Below, piece after piece: positions 34,658-42,547 of a stretch of DNA of 64,000 nucleotides. Position numbers and translations under genes: made by a program. The notes under the pieces are model-generated. The model was given only the letters and a program-made list of their open reading frames with translations, was not told the origin of the DNA and made no database searches. The stretch is from positions 62,001-126,000 of the forward strand of contig NZ_SLVM01000006.1 of the NCBI RefSeq assembly GCF_004339675.1, given 5' to 3'. The stretch's first letter is position 1. Each line of letters opens with the position of its first letter. This stretch comes from Rhodovulum steppense. Lineage in GTDB: Bacteria > Pseudomonadota > Alphaproteobacteria > Rhodobacterales > Rhodobacteraceae.

Positions 34658-35521
34658 ATGGCAACCGGCAACAACATCCGCACCTATTTCGAGGGCAGCT
34701 GGCACCGTTCCGACCTGGCGGTGATGCGCGCTGCCGATCATGGCAGTTGGCTGGGCACGACCGTTTTCGACGGTGCGCGCTATTTCGAGGGGATAGCCCC
34801 CGACCTGATGGCGCATTGCGAGCGGGTGAACCGCTCGGCCGAGGCGCTGATGATCACGCCGACGCTCAGTGCGCAGCAGATGCATGACCTGATCTGGGAG
34901 GGGCTGAAGACCTATCCGGAGGATGCCGCGGTCTATATCCGGCCGATGTACTGGGCGCTTGACGGCGATTTCCTGGGGATCGTGCCGAAGCCGGGCGCGA
35001 CGGGCTTTGCGATCAGCCTGGAGGAAATCGCGATGGCGGCCCCGGGCAGCGCCACGACGCTGACCACGACGCGGTTTCGCCGACCCACGCTGGACTGTGC
35101 GGTGGTCAATGCCAAGGCGGGCTGTCTTTATCCCAACAATGCGCGGATGCTGGCCGAGGCGCGTGCCAAGGGGTTCGGCAATGCGCTGGTGGCCGACGCG
35201 CTGGGCAATGTCGCCGAGACCGCAACGGCCAACGTGTTCATCGTGAAGGATGGCGAGGTCTTCACCCCGATCCCGAACGGCACCTTCCTGGCGGGCATCA
35301 CCCGGGCGCGGCATATCGCCAATCTGCGCGCGGCAGGGATCGCGGTGCATGAGACGGTGCTGGGTTTCGACGATGTACGCGCGGCCGACGAGGTGTTCCT
35401 GTCGGGCAACATGATGAAGGTGACGCCGGTCAGGGCGTTCGATGACGTGCAGTACCAGCCCGGGCTGATGACCCAGAAGGTGCGCGAGCTTTACTGGGAC
35501 TGGGCGCATTCGGGCGGCTGA
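34658..35521 (+). CDS. Branched-chain amino acid aminotransferase family (class IV, PLP)
   Basis: A 287-residue fold-type IV aminotransferase that most likely interconverts branched-chain amino acids and 2-oxo acids. Key parts are FDGARYFEGIAPDLMAHCER, AAVYIRPMYWALDGDFLG with the substrate Arg/Tyr, the PLP lysine in VVNAKAGCLYPNN, and NVAETATANVFIVKDGEVFTPIPNGTFLAGITR. It is slightly short compared with IlvE (about 300), as usual for the group annotated as branched-chain aminotransferase in Rhodobacterales. D-amino-acid or aminodeoxychorismate-lyase activity belongs to the same fold and cannot be fully excluded. The start has AGGAAAGGGG upstream. Confidence 0.85.
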   Translation: MATGNNIRTYFEGSWHRSDLAVMRAADHGSWLGTTVFDGARYFEGIAPDLMAHCERVNRSAEALMITPTLSAQQMHDLIWEGLKTYPEDAAVYIRPMYWALDGDFLGIVPKPGATGFAISLEEIAMAAPGSATTLTTTRFRRPTLDCAVVNAKAGCLYPNNARMLAEARAKGFGNALVADALGNVAETATANVFIVKDGEVFTPIPNGTFLAGITRARHIANLRAAGIAVHETVLGFDDVRAADEVFLSGNMMKVTPVRAFDDVQYQPGLMTQKVRELYWDWAHSGG

Positions 35522-35534
35522 GGGGACGCTCCCG

Positions 35535-35572
35535 CCCCCGTCCGGCGCGGGGGTATTTGGGCCAAGAAGAAA
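35535..35572 (+). repeat. Rhodobacterales-type intergenic motif, copy C
   Basis: CCCCCG and CGGGGG arms (35535-35553) flank TCCGGCG, and the sequence continues GGTATTTGGGCCAAGAAGAA. It starts about 14 bases past the aminotransferase stop. It matches copy D closely and copies A and B less so. Confidence 0.6.
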
Positions 35573-35670
35573 TCCGGACGCTTTCAGGGCCGGGGCGGGT
35601 GCGGATGCGCGGGATTGCCAGCGCGGTGCGGCTCGGTCATTCTGGGCGGCGTTCCAAAGGGAGGGCGCGA

Positions 35671-36126
35671 ATGCGCAAGTTCCTCGTGATCCTCGATGAC
35701 AGCCGCGAATGCCTGAACGCGATGCGTTTTGCCGCGATGCGCGCGGCGCGGACCGGGGGCGGCGTGCAGATCCTGTCGGTCATTCCGCCCGAGGAATACA
35801 ATCACTGGATCGGCGTGGGCGAGATCATGCGCGAGGAGGCGCGCGAGCGGATCGAGGCGCATTTCGAGGTCTTCGCCAAGTGGATGCGTGACCGACAGGG
35901 GGTCGACCCGGAACTGGTGATCCGCGAGGGCGAACCGGTGCCCGAGATCCTGTCGCAGATCCGCGACGATCCCGAGATCGGCATTCTGGTGCTGGGCGCC
36001 GGCACCGACAAGAAGGGGCCGGGCCCCCTGGTAACGCAACTGACGAAAAGCTCCGGCACGCTGCCGGTGCCGATGACCATCGTTCCGGGCGGGCTGTCCA
36101 AGGAGGGACTCGAGGCGGTCTGCTGA
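35671..36126 (+). CDS. Universal stress protein family protein
   Basis: A 151-residue single-domain UspA-fold protein. It begins KFLVILDDSRECLNAMRFAA, and ends with the nucleotide-binding-like segment IGILVLGAGTDKKGPGPLV and the closing strand LPVPMTIVPGG. The canonical ATP motif G-x2-G-x9-G-S/T is only partly kept (GAGTDKKGPGPLVTQL), so ATP binding is uncertain. The start at 35671 follows AAAGGGAGG. Such proteins respond to starvation or stress, but the exact role here is open. nfuA follows after its own promoter-like region. Confidence 0.85.
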   Translation: MRKFLVILDDSRECLNAMRFAAMRAARTGGGVQILSVIPPEEYNHWIGVGEIMREEARERIEAHFEVFAKWMRDRQGVDPELVIREGEPVPEILSQIRDDPEIGILVLGAGTDKKGPGPLVTQLTKSSGTLPVPMTIVPGGLSKEGLEAVC

Positions 36127-36133
36127 AACTTTC

Positions 36134-36178
36134 TGGAATTGTTCCAAACTTGACAAGTCGCCTGTCCGGGCGCATATC
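36134..36178 (+). promoter_or_regulatory. nfuA promoter with an ICE-like palindrome
   Basis: A sigma-70 type promoter, TTGACA (36150-36155), 17-base spacer, CATATC (36173-36178), lies 26 bases before the nfuA ATG. Just upstream is the palindrome TGGAA-TTG-TTCCA (36134-36146). With its flanks it reads TCTGGAA-N3-TTCCAAA, which agrees at 11 of 14 positions with the iron control element TTTAGAA-N3-TTCTAAA bound by Irr. Iron control of nfuA is an inference. Confidence 0.5.
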
Positions 36179-36203
36179 CCGATCAAACCCGAGGAACGGA
36201 CTC

Positions 36204-36773
36204 ATGTTCATCCAGACCGAATCCACCCCGAACCCCGCGACGCTGAAATTCCTACCAGGACAGGCGGTGCTGGAAGCGGGCACCGCCGATTTCCCCTCGC
36301 CCGGGGCCGAGGGAGCCGACCGGTCGCCGCTGGCGCGCCGCATCTTTGCGGTGGCAGGCGTGCGCGCGGTGTTCATGGGCCAGGATTTCGTCACCGTGAC
36401 CAAGGAGGACGGGGTCGAGTGGGACCACATCAAGCCCGCGATCCTTGGCGCGATCATGGAGCATGTCCAGTCGGGCCAGCCCGCGATCATCGGCGCGGCC
36501 GCGGAGGCGCATGCCGCCCATGACGGGCCGGATGCCGACATCGTGAACCAGATCAAGCAGTTGCTCGATACCCGCGTGCGTCCGGCGGTGGCCCAGGATG
36601 GCGGGGACATCACCTTCCACGGCTTCGAGCGGGGCGTGGTCTATCTGCACATGCAGGGCGCCTGTGCGGGCTGCCCGTCCTCGACGCTGACGCTGAAGAT
36701 GGGCATCGAGAACCTGCTGCGCCACTATATCCCCGAGGTCACCGAGGTACGCCCGGTCACCGAAGAGGTGTGA
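36204..36773 (+). CDS. nfuA: NifU-family iron-sulfur cluster carrier NfuA
   Basis: NfuA carries [4Fe-4S] clusters to target enzymes. The 189-residue protein has the Nfu N-terminal domain first (MFIQTESTPNPATLKFLPGQ, then FFVT-like DFVTVTKEDGVEW) and the NifU C-terminal domain with the cluster-binding CxxC in GACAGCPSSTLTLKMGIENL at about residues 150-169. The start at 36204 follows GAGGAACGG. tsaB and rimI follow with overlapping ends, a conserved order in the family. Confidence 0.94.
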   Translation: MFIQTESTPNPATLKFLPGQAVLEAGTADFPSPGAEGADRSPLARRIFAVAGVRAVFMGQDFVTVTKEDGVEWDHIKPAILGAIMEHVQSGQPAIIGAAAEAHAAHDGPDADIVNQIKQLLDTRVRPAVAQDGGDITFHGFERGVVYLHMQGACAGCPSSTLTLKMGIENLLRHYIPEVTEVRPVTEEV

Positions 36774-37384
36774 TGGACGCCCCCACGGTCCTGGCCTTCG
36801 ACACATCGGCCGCGCATTGCGCGGCCGCTTTGCTCTGTGCGGGCCGGATCGTCGTCGAACGGCATGAGGAAATGGGGCGGGGGCAGGCCGAGCGGTTGAT
36901 GCCGCTTCTGCAAGGGGTGCTGGCCGAGGCCGGGCTGGTCTGGGACGCGCTGGACGGCATCGGGGTCGGCATCGGTCCGGGCAATTTCACCGGCATCCGT
37001 ATTGCCGTTGCTGCCGCACGCGGGCTGGCGCTGGGGCTTTCGGTGCCTGCGATCGGGGTTTCGGGCTTCGAGGCGATGGCCGAAGGCGCGGCGGGGCCGG
37101 TTCTGGTGGCGCTGCCCGGTCCGCGCGGGACGGTCTATCTTCAGCCGCTGGCCGATGGCACGGCGCTGGCCCCGCCCCGCCAAGCCGCGCCCGAGGATAT
37201 GGCGGATGCGCTGCCGCCGGGGGCGCGGCTGATCGGGCCGGGCGGTTTCGACGGGATCGCGCCCCGGATCGCGCGGATCGCCGCCGCACGGCTGGGCCAG
37301 AACCTGCCCCGGCCCGCGCCGCTTTACCTTCGGCCTGCCGATGCCGCACCGCCCGCCGATCCGCCGCCGGTGATCCTGCCGTGA
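36773..37384 (+). CDS. tsaB: tRNA N6-threonylcarbamoyladenosine biosynthesis protein TsaB
   Basis: TsaB is the partner of TsaD in making the t6A37 modification of ANN-decoding tRNAs. The 203-residue protein shows the ASKHA start VLAFDTSAAHCAAALL, then RGQAERLMPLLQGVL with the partner-contact region, and GIGVGIGPGNFTGIRIAVAAARGL. It lacks the His metal ligands of TsaD, as expected. The ATG overlaps the nfuA stop (TGATG), and the stop overlaps the rimI GTG, so nfuA-tsaB-rimI are coupled. Confidence 0.95.
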   Translation: MDAPTVLAFDTSAAHCAAALLCAGRIVVERHEEMGRGQAERLMPLLQGVLAEAGLVWDALDGIGVGIGPGNFTGIRIAVAAARGLALGLSVPAIGVSGFEAMAEGAAGPVLVALPGPRGTVYLQPLADGTALAPPRQAAPEDMADALPPGARLIGPGGFDGIAPRIARIAAARLGQNLPRPAPLYLRPADAAPPADPPPVILP

Positions 37385-37797
37385 CGCCCGAGGCGCTGGC
37401 GGCGCTGCATGCGCTGTGCTTCACCCATCCCCGCCCCTGGTCGGCAGCCGAATTCGCGGCGCTGCTGGCCGGACCCGGCGTCTTTCTGGTGACGCTAGGC
37501 GACGGCTTCGCCCTTGGCCGCGCCGTCGCGGGCGAGGCGGAATTGCTGACGCTTGCGGTCCATCCCGACGCCCGGCGCCGGGGTCTTGGCCGCAGGCTGA
37601 TCGCCCGTTTCGAGGCCGAGGCGCTGGCGCGCGGGGCGAGCCATGCCTTTCTGGAGGTCGCGCTGGACAATGCGGCCGCGCGCGCCCTGTATCACGCGGC
37701 GGGCTATGCCGAGGCGGGCCGCAGGCCGGGCTATTGCACCGCCCCCGATGGCAGCCGCATCGACGCGCTGATCCTGACCCGGGCGCTGGGGCGTTGA
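37381..37797 (+). CDS. rimI: Ribosomal protein S18 N-alanine acetyltransferase family protein
   Basis: A 138-residue GNAT acetyltransferase of the RimI family, which acetylates the N-terminal Ala of S18 or other proteins. The acetyl-CoA loop is VHPDARRRGLGRRLIARFEA (Q/R-x-x-G-x-G/A), followed by ALEVALDNAAARALYHAAGYAE-like closing strands. The start is a GTG overlapping the tsaB stop (GTGA). The tsaB-rimI pairing is typical. Its target in this organism is an inference from the family. Confidence 0.9.
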   Translation: MTPEALAALHALCFTHPRPWSAAEFAALLAGPGVFLVTLGDGFALGRAVAGEAELLTLAVHPDARRRGLGRRLIARFEAEALARGASHAFLEVALDNAAARALYHAAGYAEAGRRPGYCTAPDGSRIDALILTRALGR

Positions 37798-37810
37798 GGC
37801 CAGAAACCGG

Positions 37811-37860
37811 TTGACGCCCTGTCGGGGCTCGTCGCTAAATCAGGGCAAATAGGCGCCCTG
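37811..37860 (+). promoter_or_regulatory. Promoter and operator-like repeat of the second BMP operon
   Basis: TTGACG (37811-37816) and CTAAAT (37835-37840) are spaced by 18 bases. Right after them is CAGGGC (37841-37846) ... GCCCTG (37855-37860), an inverted repeat around position +1 where a repressor could bind. The binding-protein gene starts 32 bases further on. Confidence 0.5.
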
Positions 37861-37892
37861 CCCTGTCCGCCAATCAACCGGGAGTGATTTCG

Positions 37893-38882
37893 ATGACGCT
37901 GTTGCACAAGGCCCTTGGGGCAACCGCCGCGCTGGCCCTGTCCGCGGGCGCCGCGCTGGCCGAACCGGCCCTGATCTACGATCTGGGCGGCAAGTTCGAC
38001 AAATCCTTCAACGAGGCGGCCTTCAACGGTGCGGAACGCTGGAAGGCCGAGACCGGCGGCAGCTATCGCGAGATCGAGTTGCAATCCGAGGCCCAGCGCC
38101 AGCAGGCCCTGCGCCGCTTTGCCGAGGCCGGTCTGAACCCGATCGTGATGGCGGGCTTCGCCTTCGGCTCGGTGCTGGAGGAGGTGGCGGCCGATTATCC
38201 CGACACCGTGTTCCAGATCATCGACACCCGCGTAGATGCCCCGAACGTGCGCGCCATCGAGTATTCCGAGCATGAGGGAAGCTATCTGGTGGGCATGATG
38301 GCCGCCATGGCCTCGAAATCCGGCACGGTGGGCTTTGTCGGCGGCATGGATATCCCTCTGATCCGCAAATTCGCCTGCGGCTATGCCCAGGGGGTCAAGG
38401 CGGTGAATGCGGATGCGACCGTGATCCAGAACATGACCGGCACCACGCCTGCCGCCTGGGCCGATCCGGTCAAGGGCGGCGAACTGGCCCGTGCCCAGAT
38501 CGCGCAGGGGGCCGACGTGATCTATGCCGCCGCGGGCTCGACCGGGGTGGGCGTGCTTCAGACCGCGGCCGATCAGGGGATCCTGTCGATCGGCGTGGAC
38601 AGCAACCAGAACCACCTGCATCCGGGCCAGGTGCTGACCTCGATGATCAAGCGGGTCGATCTGGCCGTCTACGAGGCGTTCACCGCGGGCGCCGACCTGG
38701 AAACCGGCTATGTCGTCCTCGGCCTTGCCGAGGACGGCGTGGGCTATGCGCTGGACGAGCACAACAAGGACCTTGTGAGCGCCGAGATGATCGCCGCCGT
38801 CGAGGAGGCCAAGGCCCGGATCGTCGCGGGCGATCTGGCCGTGCATGACTACATGACCGACAACACCTGCCCGGTGAAGTAA
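37893..38882 (+). CDS. BMP family ABC importer substrate-binding protein (second system)
   Basis: The periplasmic binding protein of a second BMP/nucleoside-type importer, 329 residues. It has a classic Sec signal (LLHKALGATAALALSAGAALA, cut before EPAL). The mature part begins ALIYDLGGKFDKSFNEAAFN, the PnrA/Med-type opening DxGGxxDxSFN. VGMMAAMASKSGTVGFVGG and ADVIYAAAGSTGVGVLQTAA are further family blocks. The FDKSFN form differs from the IGDGGW form of the protein at 7552, so ligands probably differ. A GTG at 37884 is also in frame, but the ATG has a GGAG site. The gene leads its operon, unlike in the first system. Confidence 0.92.
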   Translation: MTLLHKALGATAALALSAGAALAEPALIYDLGGKFDKSFNEAAFNGAERWKAETGGSYREIELQSEAQRQQALRRFAEAGLNPIVMAGFAFGSVLEEVAADYPDTVFQIIDTRVDAPNVRAIEYSEHEGSYLVGMMAAMASKSGTVGFVGGMDIPLIRKFACGYAQGVKAVNADATVIQNMTGTTPAAWADPVKGGELARAQIAQGADVIYAAAGSTGVGVLQTAADQGILSIGVDSNQNHLHPGQVLTSMIKRVDLAVYEAFTAGADLETGYVVLGLAEDGVGYALDEHNKDLVSAEMIAAVEEAKARIVAGDLAVHDYMTDNTCPVK

Positions 38883-38887
38883 CCGGC

Positions 38888-40438
38888 ATGGCGGGGGCGG
38901 CCGGGGGGCAGCGCGTCCCCGCCATCGAGTTGCGCGGCATCTCCAAGGCGTTCGGCCCGGTGCAGGCGAACCGCGACATCTCGCTGACGGTGATGCCCGG
39001 CACGATCCACGGCATCGTCGGCGAAAACGGCGCGGGCAAGTCCACGCTGATGTCGATCCTCTACGGCTTCTACAAGGCCGATGCGGGCGAGATCCGCATC
39101 GCCGGCCGCCCCACCCAGATCCCCGACAGCCAGGCCGCGATCCGCGCCGGGATCGGCATGGTGTTCCAGCATTTCAAGCTGGTCGAGCCCTTCACCGTTC
39201 TGGAAAACGTGATCCTCGGGGTCGAGGACGGGCGGCTCTTGCGCCCCTCGCTCGCCCGGGCGCAGGGCGCGTTGAAGCGGCTGGCCGAGGATTACGAACT
39301 GCATGTGGACCCCGATGCACGGATCGAGGATCTGGGCGTGGGCATGAAGCAGCGGGTCGAAATCCTCAAGGCGCTGTACCGGCAGGCCGATATCCTGATC
39401 CTGGACGAGCCCACGGGCGTACTGACCCCGGCCGAGGCGGATCATCTGTTCCGGATCCTGGAAAACCTCAGGTCCCAGGGCAAGACCATCATCCTGATCA
39501 CCCACAAGCTGCGCGAGATCATGGCGATCACCGACACGGTTTCCGTCATGCGCCGCGGGCAGATGGTGGCCACTGTTGCGACCGCGCAGACCAGCCCCGG
39601 TGAACTGGCGGAACTGATGGTCGGCCGCAAGGTGTTGTTGCATCTGGACAAGAAACCGGCCGCGCCGGGACGCAATGTGCTTGAGGTCGAGAACCTGCGC
39701 GTGACCGATATCGACGGGGTCGAGCGGCTCAGGGGCGTGTCGCTGACGGTGCGGGCGGGCGAGATCCTTGGCATCGCCGGGGTCGCGGGCAACGGGCAGT
39801 CGCAGCTTCTGGGGGTGCTGGGCGGCACCCTGCGCGCCAGCGGCACCGTGCGGATCGAGGGGCAGGCGATCGACCTGGGCGCGCGCAATGCAGGACAGGC
39901 CCGGCGCGCGGCGGGCATCGCCCATGTTCCCGAGGATCGCCAGCGCGAGGGGCTGGTCATGGAATTCCTGGCCTGGGAGAACATGATCTTCGGCTATCAC
40001 CACGACCCGGCCTGCCAGCGCAACCGCGCGCTGATGGACAATGTCGCGATCCGCGCGATGACCGCCGAGCGGATGGAACGCTTCGACGTGCGCCCGCCCG
40101 ATCCCGACCTGCAAGCGCGCAGCTTTTCGGGCGGCAACCAGCAAAAGATCGTCCTGGCCCGCGAGATCGAGCGCAATCCCGCGCTGCTGATCGTCGGCCA
40201 GCCCACCCGCGGCGTCGATATCGGCGCGATCGAGTTCATCCACCAGCGCCTGATCGCGCTGCGCGACGCGGGCGCCGCGATCCTTCTGGTCAGTGTCGAA
40301 CTGGACGAGATCCTGTCGCTGTCCGACCGCATCGCGGTGATGTTCGACGGCCGGATCATGGGCGAGCGGCGGCCAGAGGAGACCGACGAGAAGGATCTTG
40401 GCCTGATGATGGCGGGCGTGCGGGGCAAGGCGGCCTGA
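38888..40438 (+). CDS. BMP-type ABC importer, ATP-binding protein (second system)
   Basis: A 516-residue double ABC ATPase. The first cassette has Walker A VGENGAGKSTLMSILYG, the family signature form DLGVGMKQRVEILKALYR and Walker B ILILDEPTGVLTP. The second has GVAGNGQSQLLGVLGG, FSGGNQQKIVLAREIER and LLIVGQPTRGVD. This tandem layout and the weakened second Walker A are usual for the sugar/nucleoside ABC class. It starts 5 bases after the binding-protein gene, and its stop overlaps the next start by one base (TGATG). Confidence 0.93.
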   Translation: MAGAAGGQRVPAIELRGISKAFGPVQANRDISLTVMPGTIHGIVGENGAGKSTLMSILYGFYKADAGEIRIAGRPTQIPDSQAAIRAGIGMVFQHFKLVEPFTVLENVILGVEDGRLLRPSLARAQGALKRLAEDYELHVDPDARIEDLGVGMKQRVEILKALYRQADILILDEPTGVLTPAEADHLFRILENLRSQGKTIILITHKLREIMAITDTVSVMRRGQMVATVATAQTSPGELAELMVGRKVLLHLDKKPAAPGRNVLEVENLRVTDIDGVERLRGVSLTVRAGEILGIAGVAGNGQSQLLGVLGGTLRASGTVRIEGQAIDLGARNAGQARRAAGIAHVPEDRQREGLVMEFLAWENMIFGYHHDPACQRNRALMDNVAIRAMTAERMERFDVRPPDPDLQARSFSGGNQQKIVLAREIERNPALLIVGQPTRGVDIGAIEFIHQRLIALRDAGAAILLVSVELDEILSLSDRIAVMFDGRIMGERRPEETDEKDLGLMMAGVRGKAA

Positions 40439-41535
40439 TGCGCGATGCGATGCCGAAATGGGCCGATCTGGTGCTGATCCCGCTGGTCAGCCTGGTGCTG
40501 GCCTTTGCGCTGTCGGCGCTCGTGATCCTGGCCATCGGCGAAGACCCTGTGGCGGCGGTGCGCATGATGGTCTCGGGCGCGCTGGGCTCGACCTATGCCT
40601 GGGGCTACACGCTGTATTACGCGACGAATTTCATCTTTACCGGGCTGGCCGTCGCCGTCGCGTTCCAGGCGCGGCTGTTCAATATCGGGGGCGAGGGGCA
40701 GGCGATGCTGGGCGGGCTTGGCGTTGCGCTGATCTGCCTGTCGCTGCCCTGGCCGCATTGGGCGCTGGCCCTGCCCGCCGCGGCGCTGGGGGCGGCGCTG
40801 TTCGGGGCGGCCTGGGCGGCGATCCCGGCCTGGCTACAGGCGACGCGCGGCAGCCATGTCGTCATCACCACCATCATGTTCAACTTCATCGCCGCTGCGG
40901 TGCTGAACTACCTGCTGGTGAACGTGATGCGGCCCATCGGCGCGATGGACCCGGCGACAGCGAAATTCCCGCCCGGCACGCATCTGCCCAGCCTGCATGA
41001 CCTGCTGGCGCCCTTCGGCATCGCGTTCTCGCGCGCGGCACCGGCCAATATCACCTTCCTGATCGCCATTGCGGCCTGCGTTCTGGTCTGGTTGGTCCTC
41101 TGGCGCACGCGGCTGGGCTATGAAATCCGCGCCTATGGTCATTCGGAACCGGCGGCGATCTATGCCGGGATAAGGCCCGTGCGCATCGTCATGGCGGCGA
41201 TGCTGATCTCGGGCGCGCTGGCGGGTCTGATGGCCGTGAACAACGTGATGGGCGAGGCGGAGCGCCTGGTGCTGAACGCGGTCGAGGGGGCGGGCTTCAT
41301 CGGCATCGCCGTCGCGCTGATGGGGCGCAGCCACCCGTTCGGCGTGTTCCTGGCCGCGCTTCTGTTCGGTTTTCTCTATCAGGGCGGGGCGGAACTGGCG
41401 CTCTGGACCGATATACCACGGGAGATGATCGTGGTGATCCAGGCGCTGGTGATCCTGTTCACCGGCGCGCTGGACAACATGGTGCGGATGCCGCTGGAAC
41501 GGCTGTTCCTAGCGCTGCGCCGGGGGCGGGCGTGA
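40438..41535 (+). CDS. BMP-type ABC importer, permease 1 (second system)
   Basis: A 365-residue permease with about ten membrane helices. The family blocks VAFQARLFNIGGEGQAMLGG (about 75-94) and ATRGSHVVITTIMFNFIAAA, the coupling loop, are clear. It corresponds to the longer NupP-like permease of the first system but is clearly diverged from it. The ATG shares its A with the previous stop. The next permease starts at the end of this gene. Confidence 0.93.
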   Translation: MRDAMPKWADLVLIPLVSLVLAFALSALVILAIGEDPVAAVRMMVSGALGSTYAWGYTLYYATNFIFTGLAVAVAFQARLFNIGGEGQAMLGGLGVALICLSLPWPHWALALPAAALGAALFGAAWAAIPAWLQATRGSHVVITTIMFNFIAAAVLNYLLVNVMRPIGAMDPATAKFPPGTHLPSLHDLLAPFGIAFSRAAPANITFLIAIAACVLVWLVLWRTRLGYEIRAYGHSEPAAIYAGIRPVRIVMAAMLISGALAGLMAVNNVMGEAERLVLNAVEGAGFIGIAVALMGRSHPFGVFLAALLFGFLYQGGAELALWTDIPREMIVVIQALVILFTGALDNMVRMPLERLFLALRRGRA

Positions 41536-42500
41536 TGGATTTCGCCACCGCCCTGCAAATCCTCGACTCGACCGTGCGGCTGGCCACGCCGCTTCTGCTG
41601 GCCTGTCTTGCGGGGCTGTTCAGCGAACGCGCGGGCATCTTCGATATCGGGCTCGAAGGCAAGATGCTGGCCTCGGCCTTCTTCTCGGCGGCGGTGGCGG
41701 CGGTGACGGGGTCTGTCTGGCTGGGGCTTGGTGCGGGCATCGCGGCCTCGCTGGTGATGGCGGCGATCCATGGCGCGGCCTCGATCAGTTTCCGCGGCAA
41801 CCAGTTGATTTCGGGCGTCGCGATCAATTTTCTGGCCGCCGGGCTGACCGTGGTCATCGCCCAGACATGGTTCTCGCAGGGCGGGCGCACGCCCTCGCTG
41901 ATCGGCGCCGCGCGGTTCGAGCCGATCACCCTGCCGCTGGCCGAAACCCTGCACCCCGTCCCGATCCTCGGCCCCATCTATCACGAGCTGATCTCGGGCC
42001 ACACGCTGCCGGTCTATCTGGCCTTCGCACTGGTCCCGCTGAGCTGGTGGGTGCTGAACCGCACCCGGTTCGGCCTGCGCCTGCGCGCCGTGGGCGAGAA
42101 CCCCGAGGCCCTGGATACCGCGGGCGTGTCGGTGGCGGCGACGCGCTATGCCGCCGTCGCGATCTGCGGCGTGCTGTGCGGAATCGCGGGCGCCTATCTC
42201 GCGACCGCGTTGCAGGCGGGATTCGTCAAGGACATGACCGCGGGGCGCGGCTTCATCGCGCTGGCCGCGCTGATCTTTGCCAAATGGCGGCCATGGCAGG
42301 CGATGGGCGCGACACTCCTGTTCGGCTTCCTTCAGGCGATCGCGCTGCGTTACCAGAATATCGACCTTGGCGGGGTGGTGCTGCCGGTGCAGGTGATGGA
42401 CGCGCTGCCCTATGTGCTGACCGTCGTCATCCTTGCAGGTTTCGTCGGCCGCGCGATCCCGCCCCGCGCGGGGGGCGCGCCCTATATGAAGGAGCGGTAA
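41535..42500 (+). CDS. BMP-type ABC importer, permease 2 (second system)
   Basis: A 321-residue permease with about eight helices, the NupQ-like partner. It shows LFSERAGIFDIGLEGKMLAS near residue 30 and LRAVGENPEALDTAGVSV in the late loop. The ATG overlaps the previous stop, with a GTG three bases earlier also possible. It ends the second importer operon. The TauE/SafE gene begins 47 bases later and may be read from the same transcript or from its own start region. Confidence 0.92.
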   Translation: MDFATALQILDSTVRLATPLLLACLAGLFSERAGIFDIGLEGKMLASAFFSAAVAAVTGSVWLGLGAGIAASLVMAAIHGAASISFRGNQLISGVAINFLAAGLTVVIAQTWFSQGGRTPSLIGAARFEPITLPLAETLHPVPILGPIYHELISGHTLPVYLAFALVPLSWWVLNRTRFGLRLRAVGENPEALDTAGVSVAATRYAAVAICGVLCGIAGAYLATALQAGFVKDMTAGRGFIALAALIFAKWRPWQAMGATLLFGFLQAIALRYQNIDLGGVVLPVQVMDALPYVLTVVILAGFVGRAIPPRAGGAPYMKER

Positions 42501-42547
42501 GGGCGAGAACCTTGCCATGCCGGGGCGGCAGGCTTTAGGGACGTTAC

